Assembly: GCF_007859955.1 (NCBI RefSeq)
Contig: NZ_SJPR01000012.1
Coordinates: forward strand, 1-32,069
Source: Botrimarina colliarenosi
GTDB taxonomy: Bacteria; Planctomycetota; Planctomycetia; Pirellulales; Lacipirellulaceae
Reading direction: 5' to 3'
Length of the DNA: 32,069 bases
Under the pieces are notes generated by a model that worked only from the letters and a program-made list of their open reading frames with translations, was not told the origin of the DNA and made no database searches. The first letter of the stretch is position 1; each line of letters opens with the position of its first letter. Positions 7,480 through 15,277 of the stretch are shown here, piece after piece. A program made the position numbers and the translations under genes.

Positions 7480-9684
7480 CTAAGGAAAAGCGGAAAGACC
7501 GGAGACGTTGATCGCTGTGCCGGAGGACCCCGGGTTGCTGCGCCCGATCACGGTCACCTCGATCGTGTGTTCACCCGGAGCAAGGTCCGTGGCCGACCAC
7601 CGGAAGGGGACTTCGCGTTGGTCCATACGGCCGACATGTACTCCCGCGTAGGCGTACTGATCGACCTCGCCGAAGTCTTCGCCATCGATTGCCACGGCCG
7701 CGATCCCTCCGTCGTCGAATCGGCGCCCCTCCCAGGTGACCGCCGTCCCGTTGAACTTGGCTGAGAAGCTTGCTCCGCGCTCTTCGCTGCGTCTCGCCGC
7801 GCCCTCAGTTCGCCAGTCGCCGGCGAACTGCACACCGGTCAGAGCGATCCGCTTGCGGCCTTCGCGATTGAAGTACATGAGATAGAACTCACCCGCGTTG
7901 ACGTCGTAGAACGGCCGGAGTTCTTGGTTCGTGTGGAGGTTGCGTGCGCGATTGATACGGACGTCGGCGCCAACCTCCAGGTAGTCCGCAGGGTATCGAA
8001 GCCCGCTATCGGCAGGCAGTGCGTCTTCCGTGTCGCGGGCGGTCGCCTGCACCATGACAACGGGGCCGCACATCACGGCAACCGGCGAGACGTACCCTGG
8101 CAGCGGTTCCGCCCGTGGCGTGATGTCGAAGGTAAGCGTGACGACATCCCCGGGGGACCACTCCCGCTTGAGCTCTGCCCAGGCGCCGGGCACGGTCTCG
8201 ACGTCTTGAGTCTGCTCGTTGATGGCGACACCGACTCCGTCTGAGGCCCACAAGGGCACACGGATCTTGACGCCAAACTCGTTCGCTGTGTCAGTCTCGA
8301 TGCGGAGGCGGACAACGTGGTCTTCCGGGAACCGGGTCTCCTGGACGACACGCACACGGCCCACCGGCCTCTGCCACTCGACCGCGGACGGGAGGAACAG
8401 ATTGACGTAAAGGCTGTCGTCGTCGTGGAAGTAGATCAGGTTGTGGTAGTCCGCCACGGTCTGGGGTAGCGACCCCTGGCAGCAGAACCAGACCGTGCTG
8501 AGCGACTTCTGCGCGCCGTACGTGTTGTAGCTCGACCCGTACATGATCATGCCGTAGTCGTTCATCGGGAGCATGGCGCCGACACCGTTGTAGACGAGCC
8601 GCTCGATCCAATCGCCGTAGTGGGCGTCGCCGGTGAACTCCATCAGGTAGCGAGCGAGCTTGAAGCCGGCCCAAGAGCCGCACGAGGTCTCGAAGTGGAA
8701 TCGTACATCGACGTTCGCCTCGCCGCGGCGGATGCCCACCAGCGTTTCTGGTAGGCCGTTTGGCACGATGAAGCTCTCCTCGGGGCCGAACCCGCCGGTG
8801 GCAAAGAGCTGTGTGTCCTTCAGGAAATCATACCCGTTGACGATCGCGTCGAGGTAGCGCTGCTCACCGTTCGCGCTGTACGCCATCGCGGCGCTGCTGA
8901 GAGAATTGACATGGCTGTACGCGTGGTAGCTTGGGTGTTGCTTGGCGTGCTTGAGCTCAGCAAAGACATCGCCGCGAGTCGCGAGCACGTCCCAGAAGTC
9001 GGAGTACTCCCAGACCTTCGCAAAGTCATCGTAGCGCTGCTCGCCGGTGAGCTCGTAGGCTCGGTAGAGATTCTCTGACAGCGTGTACCACTCTTTGGGG
9101 AGGGCGTACTCGTTGGATCGGTCGAGGTTGGCTTCCGCCCAGGTCGTTATCTTGTCGAGATAGCCGAGCGCGTCGTCGCAGCCGGCGTACTCGTACATGT
9201 CGACGAGGCCGCCCACGAACTTGTCGTAGTCGTAGTGCTCGCCTTGGCCGTGTTCGTAGCCGTAGGAGCCGTCTTCGCCGATGGTCTTTGCCCATTCGCG
9301 CATGAGGTAGACCGCGCGGTCGCGGACGGCGACGTCTCCGGTGACGCGGTAGATGCGGGCAAAGCCCGCCAGCCATTGACCGAAGGAAAGCGGCCGTTCG
9401 CTATAGGCGCCCCCCAGGTCCTTGCCGGGCGCCCAATCTCGGTCCTTGAGCCTGAATCCACGAAGAAGGTCGTTCGGGCGTAGCCGCATATAGAAGTCAC
9501 GCACCTGACGGAACTGGGCTTCGTGCCGCGAAGGGAGCAACTCGACGTGGCGGTAGTTAAAGGAGCGGATCGCTCGGTCGCCTTGGCGCCCGGCGGCGTA
9601 GGCAGTCTGGGACAGCTCGTCGGCTGCGTGCAGATCGGGCGCGGCGACCGCCGCGAAGTTCAGAAGCAATAGCAGTCGCATCAT
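7480..9684 (-). CDS. DUF1680 (GH127-like) glycosidase with variant zinc motif and C-terminal beta domain
   Basis: A 734-residue secreted protein with signal peptide MMRLLLLLNFAAVAAPDLHA. A helical-barrel domain of DUF1680 type covers about residues 25-600, including GGFGPEE and the tandem cysteines in VWFCCQG (Cys401-Cys402). In GH127 the CC pair supplies the cysteine nucleophile and zinc ligands, with a further Glu-x-Cys pair. Here that motif is Glu-Thr-Ser-Cys (Glu332, Cys335), one residue longer than in its three paralogs. The last ~125 residues (from about FAGDWRTEG) look like a beta-sandwich, perhaps carbohydrate-binding. The frame extends to 9735, but the ATG at 9684 starts a clean signal peptide; neither start has a good ribosome binding site. 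It is first of unit A and divergent from the DUF1559 gene at 9874. Confidence 0.8.
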   Translation of the reverse strand: MMRLLLLLNFAAVAAPDLHAADELSQTAYAAGRQGDRAIRSFNYRHVELLPSRHEAQFRQVRDFYMRLRPNDLLRGFRLKDRDWAPGKDLGGAYSERPLSFGQWLAGFARIYRVTGDVAVRDRAVYLMREWAKTIGEDGSYGYEHGQGEHYDYDKFVGGLVDMYEYAGCDDALGYLDKITTWAEANLDRSNEYALPKEWYTLSENLYRAYELTGEQRYDDFAKVWEYSDFWDVLATRGDVFAELKHAKQHPSYHAYSHVNSLSSAAMAYSANGEQRYLDAIVNGYDFLKDTQLFATGGFGPEESFIVPNGLPETLVGIRRGEANVDVRFHFETSCGSWAGFKLARYLMEFTGDAHYGDWIERLVYNGVGAMLPMNDYGMIMYGSSYNTYGAQKSLSTVWFCCQGSLPQTVADYHNLIYFHDDDSLYVNLFLPSAVEWQRPVGRVRVVQETRFPEDHVVRLRIETDTANEFGVKIRVPLWASDGVGVAINEQTQDVETVPGAWAELKREWSPGDVVTLTFDITPRAEPLPGYVSPVAVMCGPVVMVQATARDTEDALPADSGLRYPADYLEVGADVRINRARNLHTNQELRPFYDVNAGEFYLMYFNREGRKRIALTGVQFAGDWRTEGAARRSEERGASFSAKFNGTAVTWEGRRFDDGGIAAVAIDGEDFGEVDQYAYAGVHVGRMDQREVPFRWSATDLAPGEHTIEVTVIGRSNPGSSGTAINVSGLSAFP

Positions 9685-9873
9685 GGGAGGAACGCGAGCG
9701 CGATTGGGTGGTGGCCGATTAGCTGACGACGTCACTCCGCTACAGCGCCGATCGACGACAAGTTGACGAGAAACTGGTCGATTTCGCCCGAGTTCTCACC
9801 GGCGTCCGAGGAATTGCGTGCAAACTCGTGGTCGTCTGGTTGTAGCCCTACAAGGGGCGTCCCGATCGAGCCG

Positions 9874-10941
9874 ATGCCAGCGCACAATCTGCGGGGTTGG
9901 CAACGGCAGTTCCGCAACGCGCGAAGCGCCGCCGTGTGCTCCAAGTCAAGAAACGCCGCCGTCCGCGTCCCGGTCGGTGGGCGGCTCGCGACGACGCTCG
10001 TCGAGCTGCTGGTCGTCCTGGCGATCGTGGGGATCCTGATCTCCCTACTACTGCCAGCGGTGCAATCCGCGCGTGAGGCGGCCCGGCGCACACACTGCAT
10101 GAACACGCTCAAGCAGCTAGCGATCGCCGCGCTGTTGCACGAGGGCACACACAAGGCCTTTCCGACCGCTGGATGGGGTTGGACATTCCCTCGGGAAGTT
10201 CGGCGAGGCGACAGCGGTGGGTACCTCGGCCCGGCCATCCTTGGCGATCAATCTTGGGGGTGGCGCTACCAGCTGCTCCCGTTCATCGAGCACGCCGACC
10301 TCTGGGCGCTTGAGAACGACTTCGCGATCCGCGCCGCAAAACCGCCGCTGATCAGCTGCCCAAGCCGTCGTCCGACGACGTTCTATGGAGGGGAAGAAGG
10401 CGGCATTAGCTCGACGGTGTTGGGCGACTACGTCGGCAACGGAGGAGACACCGGGGAGAACGGGCTTCGGACACTGGGCCTCACGCCCGACCCGTTTTGC
10501 CGATGCCGCTTCCAGACGGGAACCATCATCTGGTACGAGCCCAACGTTGTCGGGGCGACGACGAATCCGCTCAAGAATCCGCTCGTTCGCACGAATCTGA
10601 TCACGGACGGGACGTCCCGCACGATGCTCTTCGGCGAAAAGTACGTGAACGGCCTGTGGACGCAGGGAGGCTCCTGGGGAGACAACGCGGGATGGTACGT
10701 GGGGCGTAGCTGGGACACGCAGCGGTTCGCCGTACTCCGCCCCAGGCCCGACACCTACCTGACCGACCGTCTGGCAAGTCGCGTCCAGGGCAACCAGCAG
10801 TACAACTTCTTCGGCTCTGCCCATCCGACTGCGTTCAACTGCGTCATGGTTGACGGGTCGGTGACCGCATTCGGCTACGACGTGGATGGCATCGCGTTCG
10901 CTCGGGTCTGCAACCGCAGGGACGGCGGCGTTGGGCCGTGA
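9874..10941 (+). CDS. DUF1559 pseudopilin-like protein with non-canonical prepilin site
   Basis: A 355-residue protein of the planctomycete DUF1559 family. A type IV prepilin-like helix (TTLVELLVVLAIVGILISLL) runs into LLPAVQSAREAARR, followed by a large extracytoplasmic domain. The C-terminal H-x9-DG motif is SAHPTAFNCVMVDG. Canonical members read G-F-T-L-V-E at the prepilin peptidase site; here the sequence is Leu-Ala-Thr-Thr-Leu-Val-Glu, so both the Gly(-1) and Phe(+1) are missing. The leader of about 35 residues is also long. The start is uncertain: the frame is open from a TTG at 9763, and I chose the first ATG. A lipoprotein gene follows with a 4-base overlap. Such proteins are thought to form or decorate pilus-like surface structures; no function is proven. 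Confidence 0.8.
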   Translation: MPAHNLRGWQRQFRNARSAAVCSKSRNAAVRVPVGGRLATTLVELLVVLAIVGILISLLLPAVQSAREAARRTHCMNTLKQLAIAALLHEGTHKAFPTAGWGWTFPREVRRGDSGGYLGPAILGDQSWGWRYQLLPFIEHADLWALENDFAIRAAKPPLISCPSRRPTTFYGGEEGGISSTVLGDYVGNGGDTGENGLRTLGLTPDPFCRCRFQTGTIIWYEPNVVGATTNPLKNPLVRTNLITDGTSRTMLFGEKYVNGLWTQGGSWGDNAGWYVGRSWDTQRFAVLRPRPDTYLTDRLASRVQGNQQYNFFGSAHPTAFNCVMVDGSVTAFGYDVDGIAFARVCNRRDGGVGP

Positions 10942-11435
10942 CCGAGGCGATTCACATGCCAAGACTTCTATCGGAGGCGTCGCCTCTCTCGCCCAAGACC
11001 AGGTCGCTTAGGTTCGCGGTCACGGTGATCGCCATCGCCCTGACGTCGGTGTCATGTCGACCTAACGAAACGGTCACACGCATCCCCGCAGACCACGCGC
11101 GGCTGCGAGGGATCGCTACCATCTACGCCTACGCTGCCGCCGACCTGGGAAGGCCGCCGCGGTCCGTGGACGAACTCCTGCCGATCTTCGAGAAGGCGTC
11201 CATCACGGATCCGGATCAGACCCTCACTTCTACGCGAGACGGCCAGCCGTTCGTGATCGTCTGGGGCGTCGATGTCGCCGGGGTGTACGCGGGCTCCGCG
11301 GCGCCGCTCGCCTACGAGCGTCTCGGCGTTGACGGGCGGCGGCTTGCCATTACCTGTGGGCTGCGGATCAAAGAAGTAAACGAGAGTGAGTTCGCCGTTC
11401 TCTCCTGGCCGTACGGTTACCAGCCCGAGGAGTAA
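10938..11435 (+). CDS. Small putative lipoprotein paired with DUF1559
   Basis: A 165-residue protein whose N-terminus is basic, then hydrophobic (FAVTVIAIALTSVSC), ending at Cys40 in a loose lipobox. The rest is a soluble alpha/beta domain without a motif I recognise. The GTG start at 10938 overlaps the DUF1559 stop (GTGA), showing translational coupling; an ATG at 10956 is an alternative. Small lipoproteins following DUF1559 genes are common in planctomycetes, so it is probably a partner of the pseudopilin at the membrane. Its function is unknown. The gene ends 66 bases from the convergent sulfatase. Confidence 0.65.
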   Translation: MTEAIHMPRLLSEASPLSPKTRSLRFAVTVIAIALTSVSCRPNETVTRIPADHARLRGIATIYAYAAADLGRPPRSVDELLPIFEKASITDPDQTLTSTRDGQPFVIVWGVDVAGVYAGSAAPLAYERLGVDGRRLAITCGLRIKEVNESEFAVLSWPYGYQPEE

Positions 11436-11501
11436 TGCGTCGCCGTCGTATTCACACAGAGGGAGAGAAGGTGTGGTCCACGGCAATCTCTTAGAAGCGT
11501 C

Positions 11502-13235
11502 CTACTGCGGAACGGGAAACGGGTTGGGGCGCGAACTGCCGCGAGTTTCCGGGAACGGCACAACGTTCGAATGCTCCGCCCAGGTCCTCCAAGCTGTGCG
11601 GAGTTTGCTCGCGATCTGCGGATGCTCGCCGATCAAGTTTTCCGTCTCGCTCCGATCCGTCGAGAGGTCGTACAGCTCCCAGCTTCCCGGATCGCGGTCG
11701 TCTAGCGTCACCAGCTTCCAATCGCCCCGACGCACAGCCGAGTGGTTCAGGTGCTGCCAGAGGAGCGTACGGGTCTCGGGTTCTGAGGCCCGCTGAGTCC
11801 AGTAAGGCGCCATGCTGATCCCCGGAGCAGGCTTGATCTCTCGCCCGTTGTGCATCTTTGGGTACTCCGCGCCCGCGAGGTCACAGATGGTCGGCATCAC
11901 GTCGATCAGGTGGAAGATCTGCTCATCTGCGATGTCGTCTGTGCGCTCGATGCCCGCGGGCCAATGCACGACGAAGGGTGAGGCGATGCCGCCTTCGTGG
12001 ACAAACTGCTTGTACTTGCGGAGTGGCGTGTTGGAGAGGTGCGCCCAGCACTGCCCCTGCGAGATGCTCCAGCCGCCCGCCTTGCGCCACTGAGAGTAGG
12101 TCGACCGGGTGTGCTCCGGCCAGTTCATGCCGAACAGGTCGAGTTCCCCCGAGCATCCGTTGTCGGAGAAGAACATGATCACGGTGTTGTCGAGCGCGTC
12201 CTGGCGCCTCAGCTGCTCAACGATGCGCCCGATTCCCTGATCCATACGGTCGACTTGAGCGGCGTACAAAGCACGCCGGAAGTCTAACTCCTCTTGTTCG
12301 GAGGGCGACAGCTCGTCCCAAGCGGGCAGGGACTCGCGGTCGAGCAGGTCCTTGAACACCAGCCCCTCGACAGCGACCTCTTCGTGCCTTCGGCCTCGGG
12401 GCAGCTTTTGCCCCGAACGGAGTAGGCCCATGCGTTTCATACGCTGGAACTTCTCCTCGCGGAGCTGGTTCCACCCCTTCAGGTAGCGACCTCGGTACTT
12501 CTCGATCAGCTCGTCCGGCGCCTCGAGCGGGAAGTGCGGCGCGTTAAAGCAGACGTGGAGGAGAAACGGCTCGGCCGGACGCTCTGCTGCTTGCTGGAGG
12601 TAGTCGATCGCCGCGTCAGTAAAGAAGTCGGTGGTGTAGAACTCCTGTTCGGGGTGGTACGGGTTGGTAGGGTTCTCTTGCGCCTCGATCAGGAGTTCGC
12701 CGTCGCGATAAACGTCGCACCCCTTGAGCACCTTCCAATAGCTGTCGATGTGCAGGTAGACGCCGGTGAACTGGTCGAATCCTCGGACCTCGGGAAGCGC
12801 CTCCGGCGTGTGGCCCGCGTGCCACTTTCCGACCATATACGTGCGGTAGCCGGCTGACTTAGCGACGTCACCGAACGTGACGCACTCGTCGTTGAGGCGC
12901 CCACGATACCCCGCGCCGGGGTAGCTGCGGTAGACCATCAACCCGACGCCCGCTTGATGGGGATAGAGACCCGTGAGCAGGCTCGCCCGGGAAGGGCAGC
13001 ACCTGCCCGTGTTGTAGAACTGTGTCAGCCGCAGACCTTTCTGCGCGAGCGAATCGAGGTTCGGAGTCTCGATCTCGCCTCCGAAACAGCCGATGTCGGA
13101 GTAGCCGAGGTCGTCGGCGAACAGGATGACGATGTTCGGGCGCGCCGCGACTCCCTCGCCGCATAGCACCGACGTCAACAGCACGAATGCGAGGAACCGT
13201 TCTGCGAAGGTCGCCATATAACGGGTTGCAGCCAT
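11502..13235 (-). CDS. Secreted formylglycine sulfatase (arylsulfatase A type)
   Basis: A 577-residue sulfatase with an N-terminal signal (FLAFVLLTSVLCGEGVAA). Metal ligands lie in NIVILFADDLGYSD. The active site is C-C-P-S-R (Cys79 the formylglycine precursor) in NTGRCCPSRASLLTGLYPHQ. Other blocks are GKWHAGH, NAPHFPLEAP and FFSDNGCSGE. The motif context resembles large arylsulfatases of the S1_4 type; subfamily is a guess. The open frame runs on to 13691, but the ATG at 13235 is chosen because it overlaps the upstream DUF1680 stop as TGATG and starts a signal peptide. It is the last gene of unit B, so it should act on the same substrate as the two DUF1680 enzymes before it. Confidence 0.9.
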   Translation of the reverse strand: MAATRYMATFAERFLAFVLLTSVLCGEGVAARPNIVILFADDLGYSDIGCFGGEIETPNLDSLAQKGLRLTQFYNTGRCCPSRASLLTGLYPHQAGVGLMVYRSYPGAGYRGRLNDECVTFGDVAKSAGYRTYMVGKWHAGHTPEALPEVRGFDQFTGVYLHIDSYWKVLKGCDVYRDGELLIEAQENPTNPYHPEQEFYTTDFFTDAAIDYLQQAAERPAEPFLLHVCFNAPHFPLEAPDELIEKYRGRYLKGWNQLREEKFQRMKRMGLLRSGQKLPRGRRHEEVAVEGLVFKDLLDRESLPAWDELSPSEQEELDFRRALYAAQVDRMDQGIGRIVEQLRRQDALDNTVIMFFSDNGCSGELDLFGMNWPEHTRSTYSQWRKAGGWSISQGQCWAHLSNTPLRKYKQFVHEGGIASPFVVHWPAGIERTDDIADEQIFHLIDVMPTICDLAGAEYPKMHNGREIKPAPGISMAPYWTQRASEPETRTLLWQHLNHSAVRRGDWKLVTLDDRDPGSWELYDLSTDRSETENLIGEHPQIASKLRTAWRTWAEHSNVVPFPETRGSSRPNPFPVPQ

Positions 13236-15277
13236 CAGAAGACCGTTGGAAAGGCGCTGATGCGGAGAGTCGTGCAGCCGTACGGAACCAACGTGATCGG
13301 CTCTGGCTCGGACTTGGCCGGACGCTGCTGCGGGCTCCAAGGGATCGGCCCCGTATCTCCGTTGTACAGCTTCCAATGAGGAAGTCGCACGCCTGTCGTC
13401 TTGATCTCGAGCGGCGCCGACGAGAGCGTCCAGGGGTTGTCCGGCAGCGCGCCGGTCCGTTCCACGACCTGGTAGTGGTCCGGGAGCGATTCTAGCGACG
13501 GCTCCAGCAGGGCGTAGTTCCAGGGACTCGCCGGATGGACCTCCAAGTACTCCGCGTGTTGCTTCCACTGCTCGTCGATTCTCAATCCGTAAACGAGCGG
13601 GCCCCTCTGCAAGCTGGCGCTGTCCTCGTGCCAGCGATGCATCTTGAGTTCCATCGGCAGACGAACCGTCACGGTGTCGCCTGACCGCCAAAGTCGATCG
13701 AGTACCGCGATGTCCCCTGGCTCGCCCGGCGCTTGGGGTTCTCCATTGACGCTGATCTCTGGTTCAGCGCACCAATGAGGGATCCGCAAGTGGAAGGGGA
13801 ACCGAACCTCTTGATCGGCCTCGATACGGAACTCGATGACCTCGCGGAACGGGTAGTCGGTCTTCTCGGTGATCGTCACCTCGCATCCCTTGGAGCCGAC
13901 TCGAGCTTTGACGCGACTCGGGGCATAGACCATCGCCGCCAAACCGTCATCTGCGGAAGCCATCCACAAGTGCTGCGTAAACTTTGGCCACGCTTGATGC
14001 AGGTTGCACGTGCAACAGGGATACCCCGACAAGAGCCCGAAGACCATCCGATCGGACTCGTTGTTGTAGAAGTTGCGGATGCCGTGAGTCACCGTGACCT
14101 GATTCGCGAGCTGAAAGTACTGACGGGTCAGGCAGTCGTCGCTGACCTGCGAAGCCAGCGCGTTGAACGCCACGAGTTCAAGCCGATCGGCGAACTCGGT
14201 TTCGCCTGTGATCTCTAGCATCTTCTCCAGCGAGTACATCATCTCGACGGCAGTGCAGAGCTCAGACCCTCGGGTAGGCTCGCGGCCATGCAGTGCTTCA
14301 TCGCCGCCAAACAGGCCGTGCGGCTGCCCGTGCAGTTTCTCGAGGTCATCCAGCGCTTTACAGACGGCACGGAGATGCTCTGGCGAGGTGTCCGCCTGTG
14401 AGCGGACGATCGGCGCCTTGAGCCCCTGGGCGAGGTTGACACAGTGAAACGGATAGGCGGCCGAGTCCTTGGCCGTCCACTGCCGCTCGTCGAAAGGGCC
14501 GTGCAGCGCGATGTCGTCCCGATGCAGGAAGATGTGCGTGTACGGGTGCGTCTGCCCGTGCACCAAATCGCCCAACTCCAGTAGAAACGGCTCACCGGTA
14601 ACGTTGTACAGCCAGTAGACGACCAGCAAGTTGTCAGCGCCCCGCCGGTTACCCCAGAAGGTCCAATGCCCGAGAGGCGTCTTCGGCAGACGCTGGAGTT
14701 GGTAGCGAAAGTACCGCGTTAGCGCTTCGACGACCCGCTCATCGCCCGTGGCCATGTAGTGCTGTTGGAGCACCTTCAGCATGACCATCTTCGGCCACCA
14801 GTCGCGCCGCTTGTCACGCTGCAATCCAGGCTCGGCCGCTGGGGGTGAATCGAAGGGAACGGGACCGAGGTACCCGTCCGGCGCTTGGTTCTCGAGCGTC
14901 CACTCGACCCAGCGTTCCGCCTTCGCTAGGAGTTGCCGGTCGTCGAGGAGGTGGGCGAGCGGGAGCAAGCCGTCGATCCAGTACGGACCGCGTTCCCAGC
15001 CGTCTCCATCTCCCCCCAGCCAACCGTTCCTCGGTCCAACGACCTCCGGGTACAACTCGTCAAGCCGACCTGTCATCCCGGCGGCGAGGCGTTCCAACTG
15101 ATCGTGGAGCCAACCCTGCGGCTTGATCGCGCCGAGTGGCAGCTCCGTATAGGGCTTCGCCGCCAACGGCGCACGATTCGTCAGGTAGTGAGAGTGCCGT
15201 CGCGGCTCGGCGTGCGCATCTCCCGTCGGCAATACGAGCAGGAGCACCGCCGCCAGTGCACGACGTAAGTCAGTCAT
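13235..15277 (-). CDS. Secreted DUF1680 glycosidase (GH127/GH146-type)
   Basis: A 680-residue exported protein with signal peptide ALAAVLLLVLPTGDAHA. It opens with NRAPLAAKPYTELPLG, shared with the plus-strand enzyme at 24791, followed by PQGWL and ERGPYWIDGLLPLA. The catalytic-site elements of the DUF1680 fold are Asp326-Glu327 (candidate acid/base region), Glu339-Leu-Cys341, and Cys421-Cys422 in GYPCCTCNLHQAWP. In characterised GH127 enzymes these cysteines and the glutamate hold zinc, and one cysteine is the nucleophile. Known activity in this clan is mainly beta-L-arabinofuranosidase, but related enzymes cleave other rare sugars, so the substrate is open. The start overlaps the upstream DUF1680 stop by four bases (ATGA), and the stop overlaps the sulfatase start. 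Confidence 0.88.
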   Translation of the reverse strand: MTDLRRALAAVLLLVLPTGDAHAEPRRHSHYLTNRAPLAAKPYTELPLGAIKPQGWLHDQLERLAAGMTGRLDELYPEVVGPRNGWLGGDGDGWERGPYWIDGLLPLAHLLDDRQLLAKAERWVEWTLENQAPDGYLGPVPFDSPPAAEPGLQRDKRRDWWPKMVMLKVLQQHYMATGDERVVEALTRYFRYQLQRLPKTPLGHWTFWGNRRGADNLLVVYWLYNVTGEPFLLELGDLVHGQTHPYTHIFLHRDDIALHGPFDERQWTAKDSAAYPFHCVNLAQGLKAPIVRSQADTSPEHLRAVCKALDDLEKLHGQPHGLFGGDEALHGREPTRGSELCTAVEMMYSLEKMLEITGETEFADRLELVAFNALASQVSDDCLTRQYFQLANQVTVTHGIRNFYNNESDRMVFGLLSGYPCCTCNLHQAWPKFTQHLWMASADDGLAAMVYAPSRVKARVGSKGCEVTITEKTDYPFREVIEFRIEADQEVRFPFHLRIPHWCAEPEISVNGEPQAPGEPGDIAVLDRLWRSGDTVTVRLPMELKMHRWHEDSASLQRGPLVYGLRIDEQWKQHAEYLEVHPASPWNYALLEPSLESLPDHYQVVERTGALPDNPWTLSSAPLEIKTTGVRLPHWKLYNGDTGPIPWSPQQRPAKSEPEPITLVPYGCTTLRISAFPTVF

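Noticed and set aside
9763..9873. TTG start at 9763 for the DUF1559 gene
   Set aside because: TTG without a ribosome binding site and a 70-residue leader before the prepilin-like helix is implausible. The first ATG at 9874 is used, still with low certainty.
13236..13691. N-terminal extension of the 577-residue sulfatase to 13691
   Set aside because: The extra 152 residues are antisense-like, arginine-rich shadow of the upstream DUF1680 gene. The ATG at 13235 starts a signal peptide and overlaps the upstream stop.
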